A DNA stretch of 64,000 nucleotides from Ascidiaceihabitans sp047624005 (lineage in GTDB: Bacteria; Pseudomonadota; Alphaproteobacteria; Rhodobacterales; Rhodobacteraceae): positions 9,760 to 73,759 of the forward strand of contig JBLHPE010000007.1 in assembly GCA_047624005.1 (NCBI GenBank), in the 5' to 3' direction. The notes below the pieces were generated by a model. It was not told the origin of the DNA and searched no databases. It was given only the letters and a program-made list of their open reading frames with translations. The translations under genes and the position numbers were made by a program. Positions 36,266 through 44,957 of this stretch are shown in pieces (the first letter of the stretch is position 1; the number at the start of each line of letters is the position of its first letter).

Positions 36266-36670
36266 TTACACCTGCTCAAGTTCGACAAGACAGCCATTGA
36301 AATCCTTAGGATGCAGGAACAGAACGGGTTTGCCGTGGGCACCGATCTTTGGCTCCCCATTACCTAAAACGCGCGCACCTGTTGTCAACAAATGATCCCG
36401 CGCAACAATGATGTCATCCACTTCGTAACAGACGTGATGCATCCCGCCCGATGGGTTCTTTTCCAAAAAGCTGGTGATCGGGCTGTTGTCACCCAACGGG
36501 TAAAGCAGTTCGATCTTGGTGTTTGGCAACTCGATAAATATTACTGTCACGCCGTGATCGGGCTCGTGCTGCGGTTCGCCAACTTTTGCACCCAGCGCAT
36601 TGCGGTATTGATCCGCTGCGGCTTCAAGATCAGGGACAGCAATTGCGAGATGGTTCAAACGGCCGATCAT
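36266..36670 (-). CDS. mce: methylmalonyl-CoA/ethylmalonyl-CoA epimerase
   Basis: VOC-fold enzyme of 134 residues interconverting (2R)- and (2S)-methylmalonyl-CoA. Diagnostic MIGRLNHLAIAVPDLEAA, GVTVIFIELPNTKIELLYP and MHHVCYEVDDI with metal-binding His and Glu; ends NGCLVELEQV. In Rhodobacterales it serves propionyl-CoA assimilation and, where present, the ethylmalonyl-CoA pathway. The start is ATG at 36670; the longer frame is not family-like. Confidence 0.95.
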   Translation of the reverse strand: MIGRLNHLAIAVPDLEAAADQYRNALGAKVGEPQHEPDHGVTVIFIELPNTKIELLYPLGDNSPITSFLEKNPSGGMHHVCYEVDDIIVARDHLLTTGARVLGNGEPKIGAHGKPVLFLHPKDFNGCLVELEQV

Positions 36671-36793
36671 GGTTTTTCTCCAGCGTAAATCATTTTGCGG
36701 CTTTATGCGGTCCATACCGAACAAGAGCAAGTGACGCACCGCCGCACCCTCCATTAGACAACCTTCCCAAACAACGTTGCGAACCAAGGTTTG

Positions 36794-36808
36794 TTAACGC
36801 GCTGTTAG
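36794..36808 (+). promoter_or_regulatory. candidate CtrA-like site upstream of the response regulator
   Basis: TTAA (36794-36797), seven bases, then TTAG (36805-36808): one mismatch from the alphaproteobacterial CtrA consensus TTAA-N7-TTAA. It lies about 50 bases upstream of the response regulator start. A single near-match of this length can occur by chance. Confidence 0.35.
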
Positions 36809-36858
36809 GCAAGGTTGCGTAGTTTCCTAAATCGTAGATGACCGAATGAGGCTTGATT

Positions 36859-37578
36859 ATGGATACCAAAGATCCCTTCACACCAAACTTACCTGCACCA
36901 ACAGCAAATCGTCCTTTGCTTGGGCTGACCGTCCTTGTGATTGAGGACAGCCGCTTTGCCTGCGAAGCGATGCGGTTGCTGTGCCTTCGTAGCGGCGCAC
37001 GCATTCGACGGGCTGACAGCCTGCGATCCGCACGTCGACATTTGCAAGTATATCGCCCATCCGTTGCCATCATCGATTTAGGTCTGCCCGATGGGAATGG
37101 TGTAGACTTAATCCAAGACCTTGTGTCGAACGCACCGCGTCCGCAGGTGATATTGGGCACCTCAGGCGATCCCTATTCACAAGATGCAGCTCTAAAGGCT
37201 GGTGCCGACGGATTTTTAGCCAAACCGGTCACGTCCCTTGCTATATTTCAGGAAACGATTTTGGCCAGTTTACCTAGCGACCGCCAACCAAACGGACCAC
37301 GCGCCTTATCTGACGAGATTATTTATCCCGATATAATTGCCTATCAAGATGATATGGCGCATGTCGCAGATGTCCTTGAGGAAAATAGCGATGGCCGCAC
37401 CTTGGATTATGTCGCCCAGTTCTTGGGTGGTGTCGCCCGAAGCGCAAAAGATCATGGGCTGCTTAAAGCCACGGAAGCTTTAGCAGCCAAACGCGACGCA
37501 GGTGAAGCCACATCATCAGAAACAGCGCGTATTGTTGGACTTATTCAAGACAGGCTTAACGATAGGATTGCGATCTAA
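36859..37578 (+). CDS. response regulator with receiver domain and unknown C-terminal helical region
   Basis: Protein of 239 residues. The receiver domain spans about 24-135: acidic pair E29-D30, phospho-acceptor D73 in IIDLGLPDGNG, T101-S102 and K122-P. The C-terminal ~100 residues (from about 140) are Ala-rich, helical-looking and resemble no DNA-binding or enzyme domain I know; an Hpt-like helical role is conceivable. The ATG at 36859 is chosen, with GAGG about nine bases before it; TTG at 36853 is an alternative. No kinase gene is adjacent. Confidence 0.85.
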   Translation: MDTKDPFTPNLPAPTANRPLLGLTVLVIEDSRFACEAMRLLCLRSGARIRRADSLRSARRHLQVYRPSVAIIDLGLPDGNGVDLIQDLVSNAPRPQVILGTSGDPYSQDAALKAGADGFLAKPVTSLAIFQETILASLPSDRQPNGPRALSDEIIYPDIIAYQDDMAHVADVLEENSDGRTLDYVAQFLGGVARSAKDHGLLKATEALAAKRDAGEATSSETARIVGLIQDRLNDRIAI

Positions 37579-37585
37579 TCCTATC

Positions 37586-38311
37586 TTAAAAAGTCGGATC
37601 AGCGCTTTGGCGGACCAATCCGGTTAGATCGCTTAGGCGTTCGTTTTGCTGACCTGCTGCATCAAAATTTGACGCATTAAGCCAAGCTTTGAAGGCTTCC
37701 TTTAATGCAGGCCACTCACTGTCTATTGCAGCGAACCACGCGGTGTCGCGATTGCGGCCTTTGACGATTGCAGCCTGCCGGAAGACACCTTCAAAGCTAA
37801 AGCCTAAACGTTGCCCAGCGCGACGTGATGGTTTATTCAGCGCGTTGCATTTCCACTCGTATCGCCGATAGCCCGCTTCAAATGCCCACTGCATCATCAA
37901 GAACATTGCCTCGGTGGCCGCAGGTGTGCGCTGTAAAGCCGGACTATAGTTGATATTTCCAACCTCGATTGAGCCGGCCTCTGGCGCAATGCGCAAGTAG
38001 CTTGCCACACCTTCAAAAGCCCCCGATTGGAGATTCTTAATCACATAGAATACTGTATCGGTCATTGCCTCAGCTTCTCTGACCCAACGATGGTATTGGG
38101 AGGATGATGAGAACGGTCCGCAAGGCAGGTAGTGCCAAACCTGATCATGCCCCTCGAAAACGCGAAACAAAAGAGCTGCATGTTTTTCGGCGCTTAATCG
38201 TTCAAGTTGGCAATATTTTCCCGTCAGCACATCCCAATTTGGGTGTGGCGGAGTTGTCCAGCGTTCAACAACAATGCCGAGAGGGGCCGGTGAATTTTCA
38301 GAACTTTTCAT
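37586..38311 (-). CDS. GNAT family N-acetyltransferase
   Basis: Acetyltransferase of 241 residues of the RimJ/RimL type. GKYCQLERLSAEKHAALLF near the N-terminus, the acetyl-CoA site around ATEAMFLMMQWAFEAGYRRYEWKCN and the ending ARQ-type GQRLGFSFEGVFRQA are typical. The substrate (protein N-terminus, amino acid or antibiotic) cannot be told. The ATG at 38311 is preferred over TTG at 38347. Upstream of aspS on the same strand? No: aspS precedes it, 152 bases away. Confidence 0.85.
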   Translation of the reverse strand: MKSSENSPAPLGIVVERWTTPPHPNWDVLTGKYCQLERLSAEKHAALLFRVFEGHDQVWHYLPCGPFSSSSQYHRWVREAEAMTDTVFYVIKNLQSGAFEGVASYLRIAPEAGSIEVGNINYSPALQRTPAATEAMFLMMQWAFEAGYRRYEWKCNALNKPSRRAGQRLGFSFEGVFRQAAIVKGRNRDTAWFAAIDSEWPALKEAFKAWLNASNFDAAGQQNERLSDLTGLVRQSADPTF

Positions 38312-38463
38312 AGACCCGACACTAGGCTGTTTTCTGCCACTGTCCAATTCCTTTTGTCTAGCTGATGCGCTGCCTCAATTTGGGTTGAACATTGGCCAGC
38401 TCAAAAGAAAGTGCGGGCAGAAATTAACCTGCGCCACCCTAAATTATGAGGACTATCAGTGGT

Positions 38464-40314
38464 TTAGTCTTGCGGAATTACCCTTAGACCTAGTTCCATA
38501 AGTTGATCTGTCATCGGTTCTGACGGTGCTGACATCATCAAGTCTTCGGCCCGTTGGTTCATCGGGAACAGGATAACTTCGCGAATGTTATCAGCATCCG
38601 CCAACAACATCACGATACGGTCAATACCTGCCGCACACCCACCGTGGGGTGGAGCGCCGTATTGAAAGGCATTGACCATGCCGCCAAAGCGCTTTTCGAC
38701 TTCTTCTTTGCCATAACCAGCAATTTCGAAGGCCTTAAACATAATCTCGGGTTGGTGGTTCCGGATCGCGCCAGACACCAATTCATAACCGTTACAGGCA
38801 AGGTCATACTGGTAACCCAAAACTTTCAGCGGATCACCTTGCAGCGCTTCCATCCCACCTTGCGGCATCGAAAATGGATTGTGTTCGAAATCGATTTTGC
38901 CAGTCACTTCGTCTTTTTCGTAGATTGGGAAATCAACGATCCATGCGAAAGCAAAGCGATCCATGTCCGTTAGGCCTAGCTCTTCGCCAATCACGTTACG
39001 AGCGCGGCCAGCAACAGATTCAAATGCTTTGGGCTTGCCACCCAAGAAGAACGCAGCATCACCAAGTCCAAGACCCAATTGCTGACGGATCGCCTCCGTC
39101 CGCTCTGGTCCGATGTTTTTCGCCAGCGGTCCAGCAGCTTCCATGCCACCCGTCACTTCGCCAGATTTCAATTTAGCTTGGGCTTCTTTTACAGTAATAC
39201 CCAATTCTTGCGCCACAGCGTCTGATGTTTTTTCACGCCAGAAGATGTAGCCCATTCCGGGCAACCCTTCTTGTTGTGCAAATTTATTCATCCGGTCACA
39301 GAACTTACGGCTGCCACCCTTTGGGGCTGGGATGGCGCGAATTTGTGTACCGGCCTGCTCCAACAGGCTTGCAAAGATCGCAAAGCCGGAACCTGCAAAG
39401 TGTTCGGAAACCACCTGCATTTTGATCGGGTTGCGCAAGTCTGGTTTATCGGAACCGTACCAAAGCGCAGCATCCTTATACGAAATCTGTTCCCAATCGT
39501 GATCAACTTTACGGCCACCACCAAATTCTTCAAACACACCAGCAATAACCGGCTCAATTGTGTCGAACACGTCTTGCTGGGTGACAAAGCTCATCTCAAG
39601 GTCGAGCTGATAGAAGTCTGTCGGCGAGCGATCCGCCCGTGGGTCTTCATCGCGGAAACACGGTGCGATTTGGAAATACTTGTCGAAACCCGAAACCATC
39701 AACAGCTGTTTGAATTGCTGCGGCGCTTGTGGCAGCGCGTAGAATTTACCAGGGTGTAAACGCGAAGGCACCAAGAAATCACGCGCACCTTCAGGGGACG
39801 ATGCAGTGATGATCGGCGTTTGGAATTCTTTGAATTTTTTATCCCACATGCGCTGACGGATCGATGAAACAACATCAGAACGCAGGATCATATTTTTCTG
39901 CATCTTCTCGCGGCGCAGATCAAGGTAACGATACTTCAGGCGGGTTTCTTCAGGGTATTCCTGATCACCAAACACCATCAAAGGTAGTTCTGCAGAGGCA
40001 CCCAAAACTTCCAGATCACGCACGAAGACTTCGATTTCACCCGTTGGGATTTTGCTGTTTATCAAATCAGCTGCGCGCGCCTTAACCGTACCATCAATCC
40101 GGATACACCATTCCGAGCGGACCTTTTCCAAATCGGAAAACACAGGGCTGTCCGGATCGCAAAGAACTTGTGTGATGCCGTAATGGTCACGCAAATCGAT
40201 GAACAAAATGCCACCGTGATCGCGGACGCGGTGAACCCATCCAGAAAGGCGGATGTTCTCCCCCACATTGGCGGCGGTGAGATCTGCGCAGGAATGGCTA
40301 CGATAAGCGTGCAT
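38464..40314 (-). CDS. aspS: aspartate--tRNA ligase
   Basis: Class II synthetase of 616 residues. N-terminal OB-fold anticodon-binding domain (LSGWVHRVRDHGGILFIDLR), catalytic core with QAPQQFKQLLMVSGFDKYF, CFRDEDPRADR (motif 2) and a bacterial insertion domain with an added stretch. The C-terminus has GGCAAGIDRIVMLLAD (motif 3). Alphaproteobacterial AspRS is often non-discriminating (charging tRNA-Asp and tRNA-Asn); not decidable here. The start is ATG at 40314 (MHAYRSHSCADL). Confidence 0.97.
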   Translation of the reverse strand: MHAYRSHSCADLTAANVGENIRLSGWVHRVRDHGGILFIDLRDHYGITQVLCDPDSPVFSDLEKVRSEWCIRIDGTVKARAADLINSKIPTGEIEVFVRDLEVLGASAELPLMVFGDQEYPEETRLKYRYLDLRREKMQKNMILRSDVVSSIRQRMWDKKFKEFQTPIITASSPEGARDFLVPSRLHPGKFYALPQAPQQFKQLLMVSGFDKYFQIAPCFRDEDPRADRSPTDFYQLDLEMSFVTQQDVFDTIEPVIAGVFEEFGGGRKVDHDWEQISYKDAALWYGSDKPDLRNPIKMQVVSEHFAGSGFAIFASLLEQAGTQIRAIPAPKGGSRKFCDRMNKFAQQEGLPGMGYIFWREKTSDAVAQELGITVKEAQAKLKSGEVTGGMEAAGPLAKNIGPERTEAIRQQLGLGLGDAAFFLGGKPKAFESVAGRARNVIGEELGLTDMDRFAFAWIVDFPIYEKDEVTGKIDFEHNPFSMPQGGMEALQGDPLKVLGYQYDLACNGYELVSGAIRNHQPEIMFKAFEIAGYGKEEVEKRFGGMVNAFQYGAPPHGGCAAGIDRIVMLLADADNIREVILFPMNQRAEDLMMSAPSEPMTDQLMELGLRVIPQD

Positions 40315-40505
40315 GGTATGGTCCCCTCTGTGGGCGAAAAACTTTGGGCAGGTACACCGCTCAACGCATAAGAAGTCAAGATGCAGGGGCCAGCGATCCG
40401 CCAAAATAGGCGCGAAAATCGGGGAATTATGACCTTAGGTCGTTATTCCTTTCTCGTGTGCATTGCGTAGCATGGCGAAAAGCACAGCATTGATAGGGTG
40501 ATCAA

Positions 40506-41336
40506 ATGGAAATTGCAGGGAAAACAGCGTTCGTTACAGGTGGCGCATCGGGGATCGGACTAGAGATTGGCCGTCAATTGATGGAGCTAGGTGCGAATGT
40601 AATGTTGGCTGACCTCGACGCAGTTGGCTTGGCGGCTGCCAAGGCTGATCTTGGCAAAGTTGATACGGTTGTATGCGATGTGGCGGATGCCGCATCGGTC
40701 CAAGCAGCGGCAGATGCAACAATTGCGCAGTTTGGTAAAGTCCATATTGTCGTGAACAATGCGGGCGTTTCATTGGCAGGTGCTGCAGGTCAAATGCCAC
40801 TGCAGGATTGGCGTTGGATCGTGGACATCAATTTGATGGGGGTTGTTCACGGCGTCGAGATTTTCACGCCACTTATGCAGTCTCAGGGCGAAGGTGGGTA
40901 CTTTATCAACACAGCATCAATGTCAGGCCACCTCGCGACCCAGCAACTTGGAGCCTATACAGCGACCAAATTTGCGGTCGTCGGGCTGTCTGAATCCATG
41001 CGTCAGGATTTGGCAGATCACAACATCGGTGTGTCTGTACTGTGCCCGGGCTGGGTAAAGACTGACATCAATAAAACAAGATCACACGTAAATCGTCCAT
41101 CTGGTAAGGGACGTGCTGACGAAAGTGAAAATCCAGGGATGAAGGTCGTCAGCGAAGCTGTTGAGCAAGGGCTACCTCCACGCCATGTCGCGGAATGGGC
41201 GGTAGAGTGTATGCAAGCAGGTCGCTTCTATATCTTCACGCACCCCAGCATGCGTCGATGGGTTCAAAAACGCGCGGCGCTGGTGGATGCAGATTACGCC
41301 GCTTGTATAGATGATCCACGGTTCACAGATCGCTGA
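40506..41336 (+). CDS. SDR family NAD(P)-dependent oxidoreductase
   Basis: Classical short-chain dehydrogenase of 276 residues. Cofactor motif TGGASGIG near 11-18, NNAGVSLAG, catalytic Ser in STASMSG context and YxxxK as Y-T-A-T-K near residue 155. The C-terminal region is longer than the minimal SDR, with VEQGLPPRHVAEW and FIFTHPSMRRWVQKR, seen in a subgroup often found near beta-oxidation or hydrolase genes. Substrate unknown. AGGGTGATCAA precedes the ATG. Last core-type gene before the accessory region. Confidence 0.88.
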   Translation: MEIAGKTAFVTGGASGIGLEIGRQLMELGANVMLADLDAVGLAAAKADLGKVDTVVCDVADAASVQAAADATIAQFGKVHIVVNNAGVSLAGAAGQMPLQDWRWIVDINLMGVVHGVEIFTPLMQSQGEGGYFINTASMSGHLATQQLGAYTATKFAVVGLSESMRQDLADHNIGVSVLCPGWVKTDINKTRSHVNRPSGKGRADESENPGMKVVSEAVEQGLPPRHVAEWAVECMQAGRFYIFTHPSMRRWVQKRAALVDADYAACIDDPRFTDR

Positions 41337-41366
41337 ATGTTATCCGTATTATTGGAATAAAGAGTT

Positions 41367-41522
41367 TCAATAATTCGGACCTACATCGAGCCCTCCAAGG
41401 GAATTGACTGGCTCAGGCACGGCGTCGATCGCGTCGAAGTTTTGGACGTAAACTTTACCGTTGTTAAGACTGTCATAGCGCCCTTTCAGGCCACAAAGTA
41501 TAAGCGCGCGCTTTTCGGTTGC
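41367..41522 (-). other. 50-codon open stretch directly in frame after the GT61 stop
   Basis: Immediately after the TAG of the GT61 gene (41523-41525) the same frame stays open for 50 codons to a TGA at 41367-41369. It reads as ordinary protein (for example LILCGLKGRYDSLNNGK, then YVQNFDAIDAVPEP). No ATG lies within it. It may be the tail of an ancestral longer GT61 protein cut by an amber mutation, a decayed gene fragment, or chance. Confidence 0.35.
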
Positions 41523-42632
41523 CTACACAAACACCTCTTCCAACAAAATATCGCCACGCTCTTCGAACTCTTCAAGAGCAAGGTCAACATCTTGGGCTGT
41601 CGGGTTGGTCCAGTTAGCATTTGAGATAATGCCTGCGTCGCTCAAAGACTGCGCTGTCTTTTCAAAATCTACCAAAGATATGACTTCGTTCAATTGCACT
41701 GCTTCGCCTTCACGGAACCAGTAACGTGTGCAATTGTCGCTGATCGCAGGATCGATCGATGCGAAACGGCGTAGTTGTTCTTGAAAGTCGAGGAAAATTT
41801 TACCTGGGCGTCGCAGCAGAATGGCAACTTTAGTGTCAGCGCCCGCAACAAATGCCGCTAAGTGAAGTGCTGAGTTGTCGGTTGAGACGATAACTTTTGC
41901 CGCCTTGTAATGCTCTAGCTGGGTCTGCAGGTCATGCTGTTGGGGGTGAAAGATCGTGAAACCGTCGGCTTCCAAATGCTCCTCGACCCGTTCCTCTAAC
42001 AATAGACGGCCACGTTTGCTGAAAACTTCACTGCGCGATATATATAATTTTTCGGGCCCATTTGCCGTCACCCGTTGGCGCCACCGGCGATCCGTAAAGT
42101 TACGGAATTCTGGCGCACCGCCAATCATGTTATTGACGCCAAACGCTTGTGGCGCGATCACCAATCTTTCGACCCGTGTTGGTTCGTTAATTGCTGTACA
42201 GGGTGGTAAGTCCCCTAGACTTTCTGCCAACTGTCTAACCTGCAGTAAGCTTCGTTCCGGCCACGTCACCTTCTTCTTGGGAAGGAACAGGATACTGTTT
42301 ATTTGCTCATCACAGTTGTCTACGGCCCAAAGGCGCGAAATGCTTTCGCACAAAGCATGGCCAAAATGACCATAGGCGAGCCCACCAAAAAGAACTGTAC
42401 CACTGATAGCTTCCGTTACCTCATCAGCAGTTGGAAATTCAGGACGCACTGTGGTTGGTCGGTTTGCAGCGCGGTATGTCATCGCATCGGCGCAAAATTC
42501 ACCTTCAGCAGTAAATACGCCAGCCGGACGCGCCATATTTTGCTTCGCCCCCCTCCCCCAAGGTACCACAATCGCGTTTTCTACAACGCGTATTTCACTA
42601 GCTAAAGAAGCATCAGGGGAAAAGTTTAACAT
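41523..42632 (-). CDS. GT61-family (DUF563) glycosyltransferase
   Basis: Protein of 369 residues. The C-terminal half carries the GT61 pattern: YISRSEVFSKRGRLLLEE, DGFTIFHPQQHDLQTQLEHY, then VIVSTDNSALHLAAF, where family members have an H-G-A-x-L loop (here D-N-S-A-L). Others in bacteria add pentoses or other sugars to surface glycans. The N-terminal GLAYGHFGHALCESISRLWA is also typical. The ATG at 42632 is preferred to a GTG nine bases upstream. Thirty bases downstream of the sulfatase gene; likely its operon partner. Confidence 0.8.
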   Translation of the reverse strand: MLNFSPDASLASEIRVVENAIVVPWGRGAKQNMARPAGVFTAEGEFCADAMTYRAANRPTTVRPEFPTADEVTEAISGTVLFGGLAYGHFGHALCESISRLWAVDNCDEQINSILFLPKKKVTWPERSLLQVRQLAESLGDLPPCTAINEPTRVERLVIAPQAFGVNNMIGGAPEFRNFTDRRWRQRVTANGPEKLYISRSEVFSKRGRLLLEERVEEHLEADGFTIFHPQQHDLQTQLEHYKAAKVIVSTDNSALHLAAFVAGADTKVAILLRRPGKIFLDFQEQLRRFASIDPAISDNCTRYWFREGEAVQLNEVISLVDFEKTAQSLSDAGIISNANWTNPTAQDVDLALEEFEERGDILLEEVFV

Positions 42633-42662
42633 CTTAGGCACTCGTCAGTTCAGTGTTTTACG

Positions 42663-44957
42663 TTATTGCTTTATCTGTGATCGTAATTGTTTTTCATGGG
42701 TCTTCCCATAAATCCGAACGACACTCACACCAAGGATGATGTCTGTGTAATCGTCATTTGGTGCAGAAATATGAGGAGATTTAGGCCATTTCGTGAGATC
42801 CAAAATGTAGTCCGTGTCCCAACTCTCAAACTCCGTGATACCGCCATATTCCAGCATAAAGACCGCTTTACCCGGACCAGGTGTTATCTTGTTGTGGCCA
42901 CTTCCAACAAATATTCGGTCATCGCCCCCTTCAGAACGCACCAAATTCCGCCCGGGTCCTGTGTGGATTTCAGACCCACCTGTACCGTCAGAAATATCAT
43001 CGTTTCCGGGACCGCCGTAAATTTTACTGCGCCCGTTTCCACCACGGATGACATCGTTTCCGGTGCCCCCGTCCAGAACGTCGCGCGCATTCCCACCAAT
43101 CAATGTGTCATTGCCAGCACCGCCATAGAAATAATGGATGTCTTTTCCCCGGCCTGACTTCGCAATAAGCATATCATCGCCTGCACCACCGTGGAACGTC
43201 GCACCGCCATACTTGGGCCCGACCATGACATCGGCCCCTCGACTGCCCTGCACATTAACGGTAACGCGTTCAGAGGTTTCAAAATTTATGGGCGTATCTG
43301 GATGTGCAACGATTGCCATTTCTTTAGATTCGGTCGGGTTATCCTCGTTGCGCGAGACCACCGTCGCGATACGGATATTCTCAATATAAGCTGGCGCATG
43401 CAGCACATAGTTATCGGGTCCCCCCATGTACCATAACGTATCAGTGCCGCCATCTGCTTCCTCAACGATCTTTTCGGCATTTTCGCCGTAGGCCCAATAG
43501 TTGTTGTCTGCATTCCCACCTGCCAAGACCACGCTGCCATCAAGCGACATCATCGCGTTGATACCACGCGCTGGGTTTTCAAAGCCTCGCAAATCCAATC
43601 CAAGATCAAGGGCATTGTCGATCAATGTTTGACGTAATTCCTGTATCGGGGCGGTTTCATGGATGTTGTCCGTCTCTCCGGGGTCAGCAACCAAATCATA
43701 AACATGTTCTTCACCATTTGGGTATCGGAAGTAACGATACCGGTTCAAATCCCCTGTCGCTGGACGCACAGACAACGTGCCGAAAACCGAAGTGACGGGG
43801 GACTTCGTTATGTCGAACGCGCCAAAGCTATCGTCAACCAATGGAAGCAGGCTTTGGCCAGAAACCCAATCAGGACGATAGGGCAATCCAGCCAAGTCCA
43901 TAATAGTTTTGGGGATGTTATGAAGAGATATAGGACGATCAATTACTTTGGGTTCTTTGATCCGCGCATTCCAAAGACCAAGTGGAACATGGGCTGCACT
44001 GTCCCACTGGCTCATCTTATGGAAACTGTCATGCGTTCCTAGGTTAAAGCCATTGTCAGACAGCAAAATGACACTCGTATTTTCGGCAAAATCTGACGCT
44101 CGCAAGGCATCCATAAACCGACCGATTTCATGATCAACGTGTGAGATAGCAGCAAAATATGCCCGTACCACCTCGCGCCACGCATGGTCCCCAGCCTTCT
44201 CAGGTGTCCACGGCCCGTTTGCGATATATGCCGCCTCATAGACAGCCATGCCCTCCTGCGGGCCGAAATAATCCTCAGGAGCTGCAGTGGTCGGCCACAC
44301 AATTTCCGCTGGATCATAGGTTTGGTAAAACCGATCTGGACACTGCAATTTATAATGCGGATGTTTAAAGCCCAACTGGATCAAATGACGACGCGATGGG
44401 TCTGCCCGTTCCAAATATTCGATCGCGTTTTGTGCGACGCGGTAATCATAAAATTTGCGGTCTTGGGAGCCATCATCATTTGGATGCCCAACACCCGAAA
44501 TACCAGGACCTTTGTCCAGATAATCCTTAACATCGTTACGCTTACCCGCATCCCGCGCAGCCGGTTCTTCGTGAAACAAAACCCGTTTGTATTCTTCCGG
44601 CATAGGTTTGTAGTTGCTGTCGACTTTGCCCGTCGTGAAAGTTTTAAAACCCGCGCGGCGCAGATCGAATTGCCAGCCTGCAGTCGGGGGCAAAATATCG
44701 CGCCAGAAGCGGTTCAGATCAACAAGACCTGTGCGAAACGGCGACAACCCCGTCGCCAGTTCGGCGCGGCACGGGGCACACAGTGGCACGGTTGCATAGG
44801 CATTTGAGAACCGTACACCCTCCGCCATAAAGCGATCGATATTGGGCGTTGAAATGGAAAGGCCAAACGCTTTGCGCCAAGTGAACACATCAATCATGTC
44901 ATCGATCCAGATGACGCAGATATTGTCGCCCTGTGTTTGGGTTTTATCAAAACTCAT
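42663..44957 (-). CDS. sulfatase with C-terminal RTX calcium-binding repeats
   Basis: Protein of 764 residues. The sulfatase domain (about 1-480) has metal ligands D19-D20, TPNIDRF, the formylglycine-type site C60-A-P-C63-R64 and, later, VILLSDNGFNLGTHDS with metal-binding Asp-Asn. From about 585 to 705 it carries GG-x-G-x-D nonapeptide repeats (HGGAGDDML, YGGAGNDTLIGG, DGGTGNDVIRGG, YGGPGNDDI), which bind calcium and signal type I export without a cleaved signal peptide. It would remove sulfate esters outside the cell, likely from a glycan. Start overlaps the upstream gene stop by ATGA. No type I exporter gene is in the window. Confidence 0.87.
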   Translation of the reverse strand: MSFDKTQTQGDNICVIWIDDMIDVFTWRKAFGLSISTPNIDRFMAEGVRFSNAYATVPLCAPCRAELATGLSPFRTGLVDLNRFWRDILPPTAGWQFDLRRAGFKTFTTGKVDSNYKPMPEEYKRVLFHEEPAARDAGKRNDVKDYLDKGPGISGVGHPNDDGSQDRKFYDYRVAQNAIEYLERADPSRRHLIQLGFKHPHYKLQCPDRFYQTYDPAEIVWPTTAAPEDYFGPQEGMAVYEAAYIANGPWTPEKAGDHAWREVVRAYFAAISHVDHEIGRFMDALRASDFAENTSVILLSDNGFNLGTHDSFHKMSQWDSAAHVPLGLWNARIKEPKVIDRPISLHNIPKTIMDLAGLPYRPDWVSGQSLLPLVDDSFGAFDITKSPVTSVFGTLSVRPATGDLNRYRYFRYPNGEEHVYDLVADPGETDNIHETAPIQELRQTLIDNALDLGLDLRGFENPARGINAMMSLDGSVVLAGGNADNNYWAYGENAEKIVEEADGGTDTLWYMGGPDNYVLHAPAYIENIRIATVVSRNEDNPTESKEMAIVAHPDTPINFETSERVTVNVQGSRGADVMVGPKYGGATFHGGAGDDMLIAKSGRGKDIHYFYGGAGNDTLIGGNARDVLDGGTGNDVIRGGNGRSKIYGGPGNDDISDGTGGSEIHTGPGRNLVRSEGGDDRIFVGSGHNKITPGPGKAVFMLEYGGITEFESWDTDYILDLTKWPKSPHISAPNDDYTDIILGVSVVRIYGKTHEKQLRSQIKQ

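Noticed and set aside
43735..43760. tRNA T-loop-like sequence (GGTTCAAATCC)
   Set aside because: It lies inside the sulfatase coding sequence and no matching acceptor stem or anticodon arm is present.
44184..44807. 207-codon plus-strand open frame
   Set aside because: Antisense to the sulfatase domain, with no recognisable motif or ribosome binding site.
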